NCBI GenBank assembly: GCA_013330155.1
Contig: DUIU01000130.1
Coordinates: forward strand, 1 to 9,976
Direction: 5' to 3'
Source of the DNA: Candidatus Poseidonia sp.
GTDB lineage: Archaea; Thermoplasmatota; Poseidoniia; Poseidoniales; Poseidoniaceae
DNA: 9,976 nt
Of this stretch, positions 1 to 7,655 are shown piece after piece (positions within the stretch are counted from its first letter, which is position 1; every line of letters starts with the position of its first letter). Below the pieces are notes generated by a model. The model made no database searches, was not told where the DNA came from, and saw only the letters and a program-made list of their open reading frames with translations. Position numbers and translations under genes: made by a program.

Positions 1-990
1 GAACATCGGCATCGTCATTCGAGTGCTGATCAAAAGGAAGGTGACCAACTGTCCAGTCGTGATTTCACCTTGACTCGCAAAATATCCGCCGGCCGTCGTG
101 AGCAATCCGAAGGCCACACCGGCAACGGCGTAAATCATGGGAATGAATCGATTGCGGTCAGCACTGGCTCCCATGGCTTGGTCTCGGTACGAACCCGATT
201 CTGCCGCCACACGGTTTGCTTCCCATTGCTCGGCATTGTATGCCTGGACCACGGCGATACCGGAAATGAGGTTCTCCAGGACGGCATGAATATCACCGGT
301 CGATTCTCTTTGTTTGCGGTATTTGCGCTGCACCCGTGTTGAGAACCAATAGACGGCGGGAACGATGAAGAGGATGGGTGTGAATAACACGGCCGCCAAT
401 TTCCACGACATCAACACGAGGATGAGAAAAGCGGTGGCAAAGGTGATGACGATTCGAATGATGGACGTTGATGAGTCGGAAACCACGTCCTCAAGTTGGT
501 TCACGTCGCTTGATAACACCGACATGATTTGCCCGGTCTGTCTGAGGTCGTAATACGAGGCTTCCATGGCGATGAGGGAACGGGTGGCGTCCATTCGCAA
601 GTCGTGTTGAATGTTGTAGCCGAGCGTTTGCCACGAGTATTCCGAGATGCCCTGAAAAACCGCTAGACAGAGGAAACCAAGGAAGATGAGCACGCCGTAT
701 CCAATGGCTGGATTGCTGTGAATGGTGGTTACCATGTCTTGTACAATTTGAGGCCCTGAAAGTACATCGGTGGTGAAATAATCGACTGCGAGTCCGATGG
801 CAACGAAAGGCATGAGGTCAAAAAATCGGGCGGCGGCATTGGCGAAAGCCCCAGTGAAGACGCGTTTTGGGTATTTCTTGGCATAAGGAACAATTCGCCA
901 AATTTGCTTTCCGAGGACATCCGCTCCTTCCTCGTCCTTATCGGGAGCCATCTTGTCACTCTTGGCATTCGCCATTTGGCCCCCCGTCAT
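1..990 (-). CDS. ABC exporter, N-terminal transmembrane domain (partial, runs off left edge)
   Basis: Translating the minus strand from the ATG at 990 gives 330 uninterrupted codons to the edge of the window. The product is the membrane half of an MsbA/multidrug-type ABC exporter. After a charged cytoplasmic N-terminus (residues 1-45) come hydrophobic segments near 55-72, 97-116, 178-195, 198-217 and 283-304, and a sixth begins at the edge. Two family hallmarks are visible. The first is a first-coupling-helix region at about 144-172 (YYDLRQTGQIMSVLSSDVNQ). The second is the conserved stretch at about 238-257 (LENLISGIAVVQAYNAEQWE). The ATP-binding domain should lie beyond the left edge and cannot be checked. 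The ATG at 975 is an alternative start; an in-frame stop lies upstream at 1030-1032. The substrate (lipid, peptide or drug) cannot be told. The gene is divergent from the protease gene. Confidence 0.9.
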   Translation of the reverse strand, partial: MTGGQMANAKSDKMAPDKDEEGADVLGKQIWRIVPYAKKYPKRVFTGAFANAAARFFDLMPFVAIGLAVDYFTTDVLSGPQIVQDMVTTIHSNPAIGYGVLIFLGFLCLAVFQGISEYSWQTLGYNIQHDLRMDATRSLIAMEASYYDLRQTGQIMSVLSSDVNQLEDVVSDSSTSIIRIVITFATAFLILVLMSWKLAAVLFTPILFIVPAVYWFSTRVQRKYRKQRESTGDIHAVLENLISGIAVVQAYNAEQWEANRVAAESGSYRDQAMGASADRNRFIPMIYAVAGVAFGLLTTAGGYFASQGEITTGQLVTFLLISTRMTMPMF

Positions 991-1096
991 GCTTTCTCGG
1001 CGAGGCCCCAGCCTCTTGAACCCTCGGTATCAACCATGGATGTTGATGTGCCCGCCAAACCAATCTTTGATGAGGCTCCCCGGGTTGGATTTGAAC

Positions 1097-4000
1097 ATGC
1101 AGAGGCAACGCCGACGTACTTCCATCCTATTCTTTGGCCTCCTCTTGGTGCAGGTCCTCTCGCCTTTGGCTTTCGCACAGGCCCCAGATGAGCCCCCTAA
1201 CAACGATACCAACGCTAACGTTGAACTCCTTCAACACCTCAACATCGCTCCTTCCTCGTTGGCCGAACATGGCTGGCTAGAAAGCGACGAGGCAGCCGGA
1301 ACAACGGCTCTGTTGTATCGGGATGTTTCGCTCATCGCGCCCAGCGAATGGACGGAGCGAACGGGAGAACGACGTGTAGATGGATTCTACATGCTCGGCC
1401 ATACCTTCCCGGTGCCGAGCACATGGTTCTTGGATTTGGCCGACGCCGGCGTTGAGTGTTTCTCATTCATGCCCCCTGCAAGTTTCCATTGCGATGTCAA
1501 TTCGAAAACCCCAGCACAACTCTCCAATCTGGACGTGTTGGGCTTGGCCGCCATGGACGTGACCGACAAAGTGCAGACCGACTTGGTGAGAGGGTTGCTC
1601 AGCTTGGACATGATCGCTCCAAACCCGTTTGTGAACAACGAAGGGGCCGTCATCAACGTCGTCCTTTCAGGAGAAGACTTGCCTGAAGGTTTGCTTCAGC
1701 GCAACGACATTGTTTTGGATTCCCACAATGGACGTTTTGCCACCATGGCGGTTGACGCCAGCGGACTATCTTGGTTGGTGCAACAGGACGCTGTTGAATG
1801 GGTTGAACCTCGCCCGTTCTTTGAAATCATGAACTCCGTGGGCATCGAGGTCATGAACGTCGATGACACATGGGACAACACCAACATGGCTAACATCGAC
1901 GCATCATGGGCAGGTTTGGACGGAAGTGACGTCATCGTCACCGTCGCCGACACCGGCCTTGACAATGGGGTCAACAACAGCAACATGCATCCTGATTTCA
2001 GGGACCATATCACTGGCATCCTTTCCTTCCCCCCATCGGCCTCGACCTGCACTTCATTGAGTTTGAGCCCCTGCGGCGACGATGCAGAAGACCTCCACGG
2101 CCACGGCACGCACGTGGCCGGTTCGGTCCTTGGAGACGGCACCCACAGCAACGGCGACATCATCGGTGCGGCTCCAGAAGCGCATCTTTTGTTTCACTCC
2201 ATTGCCACCACACATAGCGGAGAGGAGAAACTCCTTGGCATCCCCAACGACCTTGATGACATGTTCAAACTGGCATGGGCCAATGGGAGCCGAGTTCACA
2301 CCAACTCGTGGGGTTCGGCCGTCGCTGGACAATACACCACATCGTCCATGCAAGCTGATTCCAGCGCCCGCACCCATGATGAATTGGTCATCCTCTTTGC
2401 AGCCGCCAACGAAGGGGTGGATGCCAACACGGACGGAGAAATTGACCTCGATTCCATGGGGAGTCCGGCCACCGCCAAGAACGTCCTCACCGTCGGAGCG
2501 AGTGAAAACGACCGTGGCAACATGACCTGGACCTGGGGCAGCGACGACTATGGCTCACCCATTTCGACCGACCGTTTGGCCGACAATCCTGACGGGATGG
2601 CCGCCTTTTCCTCCCGTGGACCCACCGATGACGGTCGGCTCAAGCCCGATTTCTCTGCCCCCGGCACCATGATTCTCTCCGCCAAATCCCGAAGTACATC
2701 ATCGGTTGGTTGGTTGGCTCACAACGCCAGTTACACCTACATGGGCGGTACCAGCATGGCCACACCACTGACCGCTGGCGCCTCCGCCCTTCTGCTTCAA
2801 CACCTTATGGACAACCTCGGAGAAACCAATCCCACCTCCGCTCTTGTCAAGGCCATCTTTACCGCCAGCGCCCACGACATGACAGGACAATACTCCTCTT
2901 CCACCAACGGTGCAGGTGAGGCCGCTCCCAACGACCATGAAGGATGGGGCAGAATCAACATGTCTCAAGCCATCAACACCTCATATTTGCAAGGCCACTC
3001 GGTGACCACGAGCGCCGATTCAGGATGGTCATTCATTGTGCCTGCCAGTGCCGATGACATCAACATCGCATTGACGTGGACCGACCCTGCATCAACACCC
3101 GCCGCCTCAACCAACCTTGTCAACGACGTTGATTTGGCCCTCAAAAGTCCATCCGGAACTTGGACTAATGTGAGTAACAACCTCGACAACCTTCGAGGCC
3201 TAACGTTGGCTTCACCCGCTCAGGGAACCTGGGAGCTGCATGTCGTTGGTAGCAACATCCCGACTGGCCCGCAGTTCTTTGCCGTCGCCATGACGGGAGA
3301 CTACGCTTTGAGCAATTTGACGCAAGACGGAGACTTTGATGGCTATGAGGACGACGAGGACGACTGCAACACCACTGCAGGCACCTCAACCGTGGACCGT
3401 ACCGGTTGCCCTGACACAGACGGCGACGGCTACTCCAACCCAGACGGAAATTGGACGGTCAACGACGGCGCCGATGCATTCCCAAGCGAAACAACGCAGT
3501 GGGCCGATACGGATTACGACGGCTACGGCGACAACGCCGCTGGCCTCCAACCCGATGCTTGTGTTTCGACATCAGGCAATTCAACGGCAGACCGATATGG
3601 ATGCGGTGATGATGATGGCGACGGTTTTTCCAACCCAGACGGGTCGTGGACCACGGCCAACGGGGCCGATTCATGCACCAGCGTAGCCGGCTCATCGAGC
3701 CAAGACCGAAGCGGATGTGCCGATCAAGACGGTGACGGGTACTCCGACCCAGACGGCTCTTGGGGCACCACCAACGGTGCTGACGCCTTCCCGGCAGACA
3801 ACACACAGTGGGCCGACGCCGACAACGACGGCTACGGCGACAATCCCCCTCCGGCGACCACGGGCGATGGATGTCCAAGCGTTAACGGCGATTCAGACCA
3901 GGACCGCTATGGGTGCACCGATACCGATGGCGACGGTTATTCCGACCCCGACAGCGGGTGGACCACCGCCAATGGAGCAGACGCTTTTGTTTCCGATGCC

Positions 4001-6685
4001 ACACAATGGGCCGATGGCGATGCTGACGGGTACGGGGACAACGCATCAGGGAACAACCCTGATGCCTGTCCAACACAACATGGAACCTCCACTGAAATGG
4101 GCCGCTTGGGATGTACAGATAGCGATAGCGACGGTTATGCCGACGTGGATGATTCCTTCCCGAACGAAGCCACACAATGGGCGGATGCTGACGGTGATGG
4201 CTACGGCGACGAGGCCACTGGATTCGAAGCGGATGCATGCCCAAGCACCTTGGGTTCGTCAAGTCGAGATCGTTTCGGTTGCCCCGACACCGATAGCGAC
4301 GGTTCCTCGGACGCCGATGCGAGCTGGACGACGGCGAATGGAGCGGACATCGCCCCAAACGACAGCACTCAATGGGTCGACGCTGACGCCGACGGATATG
4401 GCGACAATCCTCTTGGAACCAATGGGGACCAATGCCCAGCGCTCGCTGGAACCTCGACGGCCGACCGACGCGGCTGTCCGGACACCGACGGCGACGGATA
4501 CTCCGACCCGGACAGCGGGTGGACCGTTGACGATGGCGCTGACGCCTATCCCAACGACCCCAACCGCTGGGGTGACAACGATGGCGACGGTTATGACGAC
4601 GGCCTCGATGATGATTGTCCAACGTTGTACGGCACCTCTGTGCACGACCGAAAGGGTTGTCCCGACCAAGACGGAGATGGATATTCTGACCCAGACAGCG
4701 GGTGGACCACCTCCAACGGAGCAGACGCCTTCATGACCGATTCGACCCAATGGAACGATACAGATGGCGATGGATACGGCGACAACGCCGCAGGTTCTGT
4801 CCCTGATGCCTGTCCGAATGTCTCCGGAGAGTCGTGGCAAAATGGGACCTATGGATGCCCGGATACCGACCAAGACGGTTGGAGCGATGCAGAAGACACC
4901 CACCCCGGCGACCAAACACAATGGGCGGATGTTGACGGTGATGGCTACGGGGACAACCCCGGAGGAGCCAATCCGGATGCGTGCCCCACACAACCCGGCA
5001 ATTCAACACAAGGAAACCGACTGGGATGCTTGGACAACGATGGCGATGGGTGGGACAACACCATTGATGCTCTTCCCAACCTCCCCACACAATGGCTTGA
5101 CCAAGACGGAGACGGTTATGGCGACAACGCCACTGGACTCCAACCGGATGCCTGTCCCGGCGAGGCTGGAACCTCAACGATTGGACTGTTTGGTTGCGTG
5201 GATGACGATGGAGATGGGTATGCCAACCTCACGGACGATTTCCCCAACGACCCGACCCGGTACATCGACAGCGATGGAGACGGATACGACGACGCAGAGG
5301 ATGCTTGTCCGTTGATTGCAGGCAACTCAACGACCGACCGAGTGGGTTGCCTCGACAGCGATGCCGATGGTGTATCTAACCCCACCCTTCCGGTAGGCAA
5401 TGTTAGCGGATGGAACGCTTCAGACGGCGCAGATGCCTTCCCCAATGACCCAACCCAATCATCGGACGCCGACGAAGACGGATACGGTGATGATGCAGCC
5501 GGATTCCAGCCTGACACCTGCCCTACGAGTGCAGGAACTTCCAACGTCGACCGTTTTGGTTGCGTGGATGAAGACGGTGATGGAACCTCCGATGCGAACG
5601 ATGCTTTCCTTGGAGAACCAACCCAGTGGACCGACAGCGATGGAGATGGATACGGTGACAACGCCAACGGGACCCAACCCGATGCTTGCATCGCCACCTC
5701 TGGAACGTCATCGTTGGACACCTACGGCTGTGTTGACGGCGACGGCGATGGGGCCAGCGATAGCAGTGATCTTTGGCCTGACGACAACACACAATGGTTT
5801 GACAGCGATGGCGACGGATACGGCGATGAGCCAACGGGCACCGACGGTGATGCCTGTCCAAACGATGCCGGCACATCCACAGCTGGAGCCACCTTCGGCT
5901 GCCCCGACCAGGACGGCGACGGGTGGTCTGACCAACAAGACGAATTCCCGGAACAACGAAGCCAATATTCCGACAACGATGGTGATGGTTACGGCGATAA
6001 CGCCACCTTAGGCGCCTACAAGCCGGACCACTGGCCCAACGATTCCTCTCGAAATTCAGCCGAAGCCAGCATGACATGCAGCGAGAACACCATTGAGGTT
6101 GACCTTGCGGCAAGTGGGTGGTTCACCTTCTCTTGCACCGTGACGACCTCGATGAGTTCCGCCTTCGCGGCCAACCTCCAGTGGACAGCGACGTCGAGCA
6201 TTGTGGGTGAATCCTCAGAACACTTCCTCACGTTCACTTCAGCGAGTGGCAATTCTCAACTTGCTTCGTTGTCGGGTTACGCTCAGGATGTAGGGAACCA
6301 TCAGTTGCTCCTCACCGCCTCCGAACCAGGAGCCGCTAACCCAATGGATACCGTTACGGTGGTCATTCAGGCCATCGACTCCAATGCCCCGGTTGAGATT
6401 GAGGAAGAGGCAAAGAGTTCGATGATGGACGTGCTGACCGAGAGCACGATGCTTCAGGCAGCCCTGGCAGGATTGGTGCTGTTCGTATTGATGGGTGCGC
6501 TGATGATTCGGGGCCAGAGCCGCAGCATACGTGATCAGGAGCGACGATTGGAACGGGCAGCTGAAATCCGTCAGAACCGAGGCCTGGTCGATATGCCGAG
6601 CAGAGACCTTGTTCAACAGCAACACCTTGGAAGTCGCCGTGAACGAACCAACTCAATGTTTGATGACTTCCGACGGTCCCGCTGA
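1097..6685 (+). CDS. Secreted, membrane-anchored S8 (subtilisin, KP-43-like) serine protease with a long TSP3-like calcium-repeat stalk
   Basis: The product is a 1862-residue surface protease. The frame is open back to 953, but the ATG at 1097 gives a textbook signal peptide (MQRQRRRTS, then a hydrophobic core, then an AFA/AQA cleavage site near 27-29), so I chose that start. Residues 30-240 look like a propeptide, and the last 60 or so may be an I9-type inhibitor. The catalytic domain spans about 265-625. It holds Asp285 (VADTGLD), His336 (HGTHVAG), the oxyanion-hole Asn438 (AAANEG) and Ser553 (GGTSMATP). Residues 633-735 form a KP-43-type C-terminal beta-barrel (NDVDLALKSPSG; GTWELHVVG). 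Residues 744-1651 are Asp-rich TSP3-like repeats. A beta-rich domain follows at about 1655-1770, then a transmembrane helix at about 1785-1806 and a basic tail of about 55 residues. By inference it degrades proteins outside the cell while held on the membrane, with Ca2+ stiffening the stalk. Native substrates are unknown. Confidence 0.93.
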   Translation: MQRQRRRTSILFFGLLLVQVLSPLAFAQAPDEPPNNDTNANVELLQHLNIAPSSLAEHGWLESDEAAGTTALLYRDVSLIAPSEWTERTGERRVDGFYMLGHTFPVPSTWFLDLADAGVECFSFMPPASFHCDVNSKTPAQLSNLDVLGLAAMDVTDKVQTDLVRGLLSLDMIAPNPFVNNEGAVINVVLSGEDLPEGLLQRNDIVLDSHNGRFATMAVDASGLSWLVQQDAVEWVEPRPFFEIMNSVGIEVMNVDDTWDNTNMANIDASWAGLDGSDVIVTVADTGLDNGVNNSNMHPDFRDHITGILSFPPSASTCTSLSLSPCGDDAEDLHGHGTHVAGSVLGDGTHSNGDIIGAAPEAHLLFHSIATTHSGEEKLLGIPNDLDDMFKLAWANGSRVHTNSWGSAVAGQYTTSSMQADSSARTHDELVILFAAANEGVDANTDGEIDLDSMGSPATAKNVLTVGASENDRGNMTWTWGSDDYGSPISTDRLADNPDGMAAFSSRGPTDDGRLKPDFSAPGTMILSAKSRSTSSVGWLAHNASYTYMGGTSMATPLTAGASALLLQHLMDNLGETNPTSALVKAIFTASAHDMTGQYSSSTNGAGEAAPNDHEGWGRINMSQAINTSYLQGHSVTTSADSGWSFIVPASADDINIALTWTDPASTPAASTNLVNDVDLALKSPSGTWTNVSNNLDNLRGLTLASPAQGTWELHVVGSNIPTGPQFFAVAMTGDYALSNLTQDGDFDGYEDDEDDCNTTAGTSTVDRTGCPDTDGDGYSNPDGNWTVNDGADAFPSETTQWADTDYDGYGDNAAGLQPDACVSTSGNSTADRYGCGDDDGDGFSNPDGSWTTANGADSCTSVAGSSSQDRSGCADQDGDGYSDPDGSWGTTNGADAFPADNTQWADADNDGYGDNPPPATTGDGCPSVNGDSDQDRYGCTDTDGDGYSDPDSGWTTANGADAFVSDATQWADGDADGYGDNASGNNPDACPTQHGTSTEMGRLGCTDSDSDGYADVDDSFPNEATQWADADGDGYGDEATGFEADACPSTLGSSSRDRFGCPDTDSDGSSDADASWTTANGADIAPNDSTQWVDADADGYGDNPLGTNGDQCPALAGTSTADRRGCPDTDGDGYSDPDSGWTVDDGADAYPNDPNRWGDNDGDGYDDGLDDDCPTLYGTSVHDRKGCPDQDGDGYSDPDSGWTTSNGADAFMTDSTQWNDTDGDGYGDNAAGSVPDACPNVSGESWQNGTYGCPDTDQDGWSDAEDTHPGDQTQWADVDGDGYGDNPGGANPDACPTQPGNSTQGNRLGCLDNDGDGWDNTIDALPNLPTQWLDQDGDGYGDNATGLQPDACPGEAGTSTIGLFGCVDDDGDGYANLTDDFPNDPTRYIDSDGDGYDDAEDACPLIAGNSTTDRVGCLDSDADGVSNPTLPVGNVSGWNASDGADAFPNDPTQSSDADEDGYGDDAAGFQPDTCPTSAGTSNVDRFGCVDEDGDGTSDANDAFLGEPTQWTDSDGDGYGDNANGTQPDACIATSGTSSLDTYGCVDGDGDGASDSSDLWPDDNTQWFDSDGDGYGDEPTGTDGDACPNDAGTSTAGATFGCPDQDGDGWSDQQDEFPEQRSQYSDNDGDGYGDNATLGAYKPDHWPNDSSRNSAEASMTCSENTIEVDLAASGWFTFSCTVTTSMSSAFAANLQWTATSSIVGESSEHFLTFTSASGNSQLASLSGYAQDVGNHQLLLTASEPGAANPMDTVTVVIQAIDSNAPVEIEEEAKSSMMDVLTESTMLQAALAGLVLFVLMGALMIRGQSRSIRDQERRLERAAEIRQNRGLVDMPSRDLVQQQHLGSRRERTNSMFDDFRRSR
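3326..6049 (+). repeat. Tandem thrombospondin type 3-like Ca2+-binding repeat array (about 14 units)
   Basis: The array lies within the protease gene (residues 744-1651). Each unit follows a common plan: QWxDxDGDGYGDN, then a PDACP segment, GTSTxDRxGC, then DxDGDGYSDxD and an acidic linker ending FPxDxT. Fourteen unit starts are visible from 3497 (QWADTDYDGYGDN) to 5963 (QYSDNDGDGYGDN), preceded by a partial first unit. DxDGDG motifs are the calcium ligands of TSP3 and related repeats. Most units carry two Cys (in the DACP and GC positions), which probably form one disulfide each. Units come in a short form of about 57 residues and a long form of about 65 residues, the latter with an added SDPDSGWTTANGADAF-type linker. 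The DNA of the units has diverged at synonymous sites, so the array is old rather than freshly amplified. Confidence 0.93.
3668..3805 (+). repeat. Irregular half-unit of the TSP3-like array
   Basis: The unit that starts at 3497 runs into NGADSCTSVAGSSSQDRSGC, where a normal array would read NGADAFP, then QW..DGYGDN, then PDACP. The QW/DGYGDN half of one unit is missing, so two Cys-containing halves follow each other directly. The reading frame is kept. This is best explained by an in-frame deletion or unequal recombination between the two similar GAD/PDA segments. Confidence 0.7.
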
Positions 6686-6744
6686 GCCACGAAGATGAAC
6701 CGATTCCCTCAAAGAGGAGAGGGCTGTCGTCGGGCTACCACACT

Positions 6745-6819
6745 GCGGATATGGTGAAGTGGTTATCATCTGAGGTTTCCAACCTTATGTCGTGGGTTCG
6801 ACTCCCGCTATCCGCACCA
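6745..6819 (+). tRNA. tRNA-Gly (anticodon UCC), CCA encoded
   Basis: The sequence folds into a complete cloverleaf. The acceptor stem pairs GCGGATA (6745-6751) with TATCCGC (6809-6815). The four-pair D stem GTGA/TCAT has one G-U pair and an 8-nt loop. The anticodon stem TGAGG/CCTTA (one G-U pair) encloses the loop TTTCCAA, giving anticodon UCC at 6778-6780. The variable region is four bases (TGTC), and the T arm GTGGG-TTCGACT-CCCGC is perfect apart from one wobble. The discriminator is A6816, followed by an encoded CCA at 6817-6819. No intron is present. The A box (TGGTGAAGTGG) and B box (GGTTCGACTCC) are intact. It reads GGA and GGG glycine codons. It lies 59 bp after the protease stop and 97 bp before carS. 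I see no clear TATA box upstream. Confidence 0.96.
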
Positions 6820-6907
6820 TTCTCGTTGTACCAAGACGCATGTTTTACCGGGCATCATCCAGCAAGCATCAAAGGCTCAGCCTACAAGGGAAGGGCGTTA
6901 TACATCC

Positions 6908-6913
6908 GGTGAT
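6908..6913 (+). promoter_or_regulatory. Shine-Dalgarno site of carS
   Basis: GGTGAT sits three bases before the ATG at 6917. It matches the archaeal 16S 3'-end complement (GGAGGTGAT) exactly over six bases and supports the 6917 start. Confidence 0.6.
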
Positions 6914-6916
6914 GTC

Positions 6917-7570
6917 ATGGATTTTCTTTCACTTTGTTTGCTGACGCTTTGGTTGTACTTGCCCGGCTTTCTGGCCAACACCTTCGCCATGATGTGGGGG
7001 AAATGGTTGCCAAAAACCGGGTACGGCCCGTGGCCCATCGATGGAGGACGAGTGCTTTCGGATGGAAACAGAATGCTTGGTGACGGCAAGACATGGAACG
7101 GCCTCATCGGTGGCTCCCTCACCTCTGGTTTGCTCTGCATGTTGATCGCCTCCTCCGTGTCGACCGGCACACTTGACACGGTGTTTGATGATGGAGCCAC
7201 GATTTTCGCCCACCCCTTGGTTGGTGCAGAAGATGCATGGTTCTACATTGGAGGTGCCAATGGAGCGGCGTTTATTTTGGGCTCGTTCCTTGGATTTGCG
7301 TGCTTGCTCGGCGACAGCACGGGTTCGTTTTTCAAACGCCGAAGGGGACTCAAGCGAGAAGGGGACATCTCCTCCAAAGCACCGCTGCTCGACACCCTAC
7401 CTTTCGCCATCATGGTCTTCCTCTTGGGCCAACTTTTGTTGGGGCCCTCCGTTCTTGCATCCGAGGAACTGCGCCTCCCCATGCTAGCACTTGTGGCGAT
7501 TACGCCCATTCTCCACCGTTCATTCAACCTCATCGGTTACAAAATTGGATGGAAGGACGTACCCTACTGA
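6917..7570 (+). CDS. carS: CDP-2,3-bis-(O-geranylgeranyl)-sn-glycerol synthase (CDP-archaeol synthase)
   Basis: CarS transfers CMP from CTP to digeranylgeranylglyceryl phosphate to make CDP-archaeol, the activated precursor of archaeal polar lipids, at the cytoplasmic membrane. The 217-residue product has the family's signature blocks. PIDGGRVLSDGNRMLGDGKTW (about 40-60) leads into the NGLIGG turn. LLGDSTGSFFKRRRGLKREG lies at 130-149, followed by APLLDTLPF at about 155-163. The C-terminus HRSFNLIGYKIGWKDVPY resembles the usual CarS ending. About five hydrophobic segments are visible: 3-25, 63-82, 113-133, 162-180 and 188-203. It is somewhat longer than the roughly 170-180 residues common in the family, with extra sequence around 83-110. 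It appears to be monocistronic: a tRNA lies before it and an 85-bp gap with an inverted repeat follows. Confidence 0.9.
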   Translation: MDFLSLCLLTLWLYLPGFLANTFAMMWGKWLPKTGYGPWPIDGGRVLSDGNRMLGDGKTWNGLIGGSLTSGLLCMLIASSVSTGTLDTVFDDGATIFAHPLVGAEDAWFYIGGANGAAFILGSFLGFACLLGDSTGSFFKRRRGLKREGDISSKAPLLDTLPFAIMVFLLGQLLLGPSVLASEELRLPMLALVAITPILHRSFNLIGYKIGWKDVPY

Positions 7571-7573
7571 AGG

Positions 7574-7599
7574 GCATCGAATCATTTGATTCATGATGC
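7574..7599 (+). promoter_or_regulatory. Imperfect inverted repeat between carS and the hydrolase gene
   Basis: GCATC-GAATCA-TT-TGATTC-(AT)-GATGC forms an 11-bp inverted repeat with a two-base centre and a two-base bulge on the 3' side. It begins three bases after the carS stop and ends 56 bp before the hydrolase start. It could be an operator for a dimeric regulator or a 3'-end RNA hairpin. The two-base loop is too tight for a good RNA hairpin without opening inner pairs, and no T-run follows, so a simple terminator is not favoured. Confidence 0.4.
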
Positions 7600-7655
7600 A
7601 TTGAGGCTCGGGGGCTGAACGAAACTTCATGTAGAAAACCGATTGAAATTCTAAC

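Noticed and set aside
729..968. Minus-strand frame of 79 codons starting at 968.
   Set aside because: It is a frame-shifted shadow of the ABC exporter, which occupies another frame of the same strand with recognisable family motifs.
953..1096. An upstream ATG at 953 that would extend the protease by 48 residues.
   Set aside because: The extension puts non-signal sequence ahead of a clear signal peptide and overlaps the start of the ABC exporter gene; 1097 fits far better.
3717..4736. Long plus-strand frame of 339 codons overlapping the repeat array.
   Set aside because: It lies out of frame inside the protease gene. Its Thr/Pro/Met-rich product is a shifted reading of Asp/Gly repeat codons. 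The repeat array keeps alternative frames open.
3882..4993. Two long overlapping minus-strand frames (246 and 244 codons) opposite the repeats.
   Set aside because: Their products are Arg/His-rich or Val/Ile-rich low-complexity antisense readings of the repeats, with no domain or start signal.
6706..6723. CCCTC/GAGGG hairpin with an 8-base loop after the protease stop, considered as a terminator.
   Set aside because: Short stem, purine-rich low-complexity sequence, and no T-run follows, so it does not resemble an archaeal or bacterial terminator.
6897..6905. TTATACAT-like sequence before carS, considered as a TATA box.
   Set aside because: It is only about 15 bases before the start codon, too close for a TATA box that should lie about 25 bases before the transcription start.
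6745..6916. tRNA gene considered as an integration site for a mobile element.
   Set aside because: No repeat of the tRNA 3' end and no integrase gene are visible in the window.
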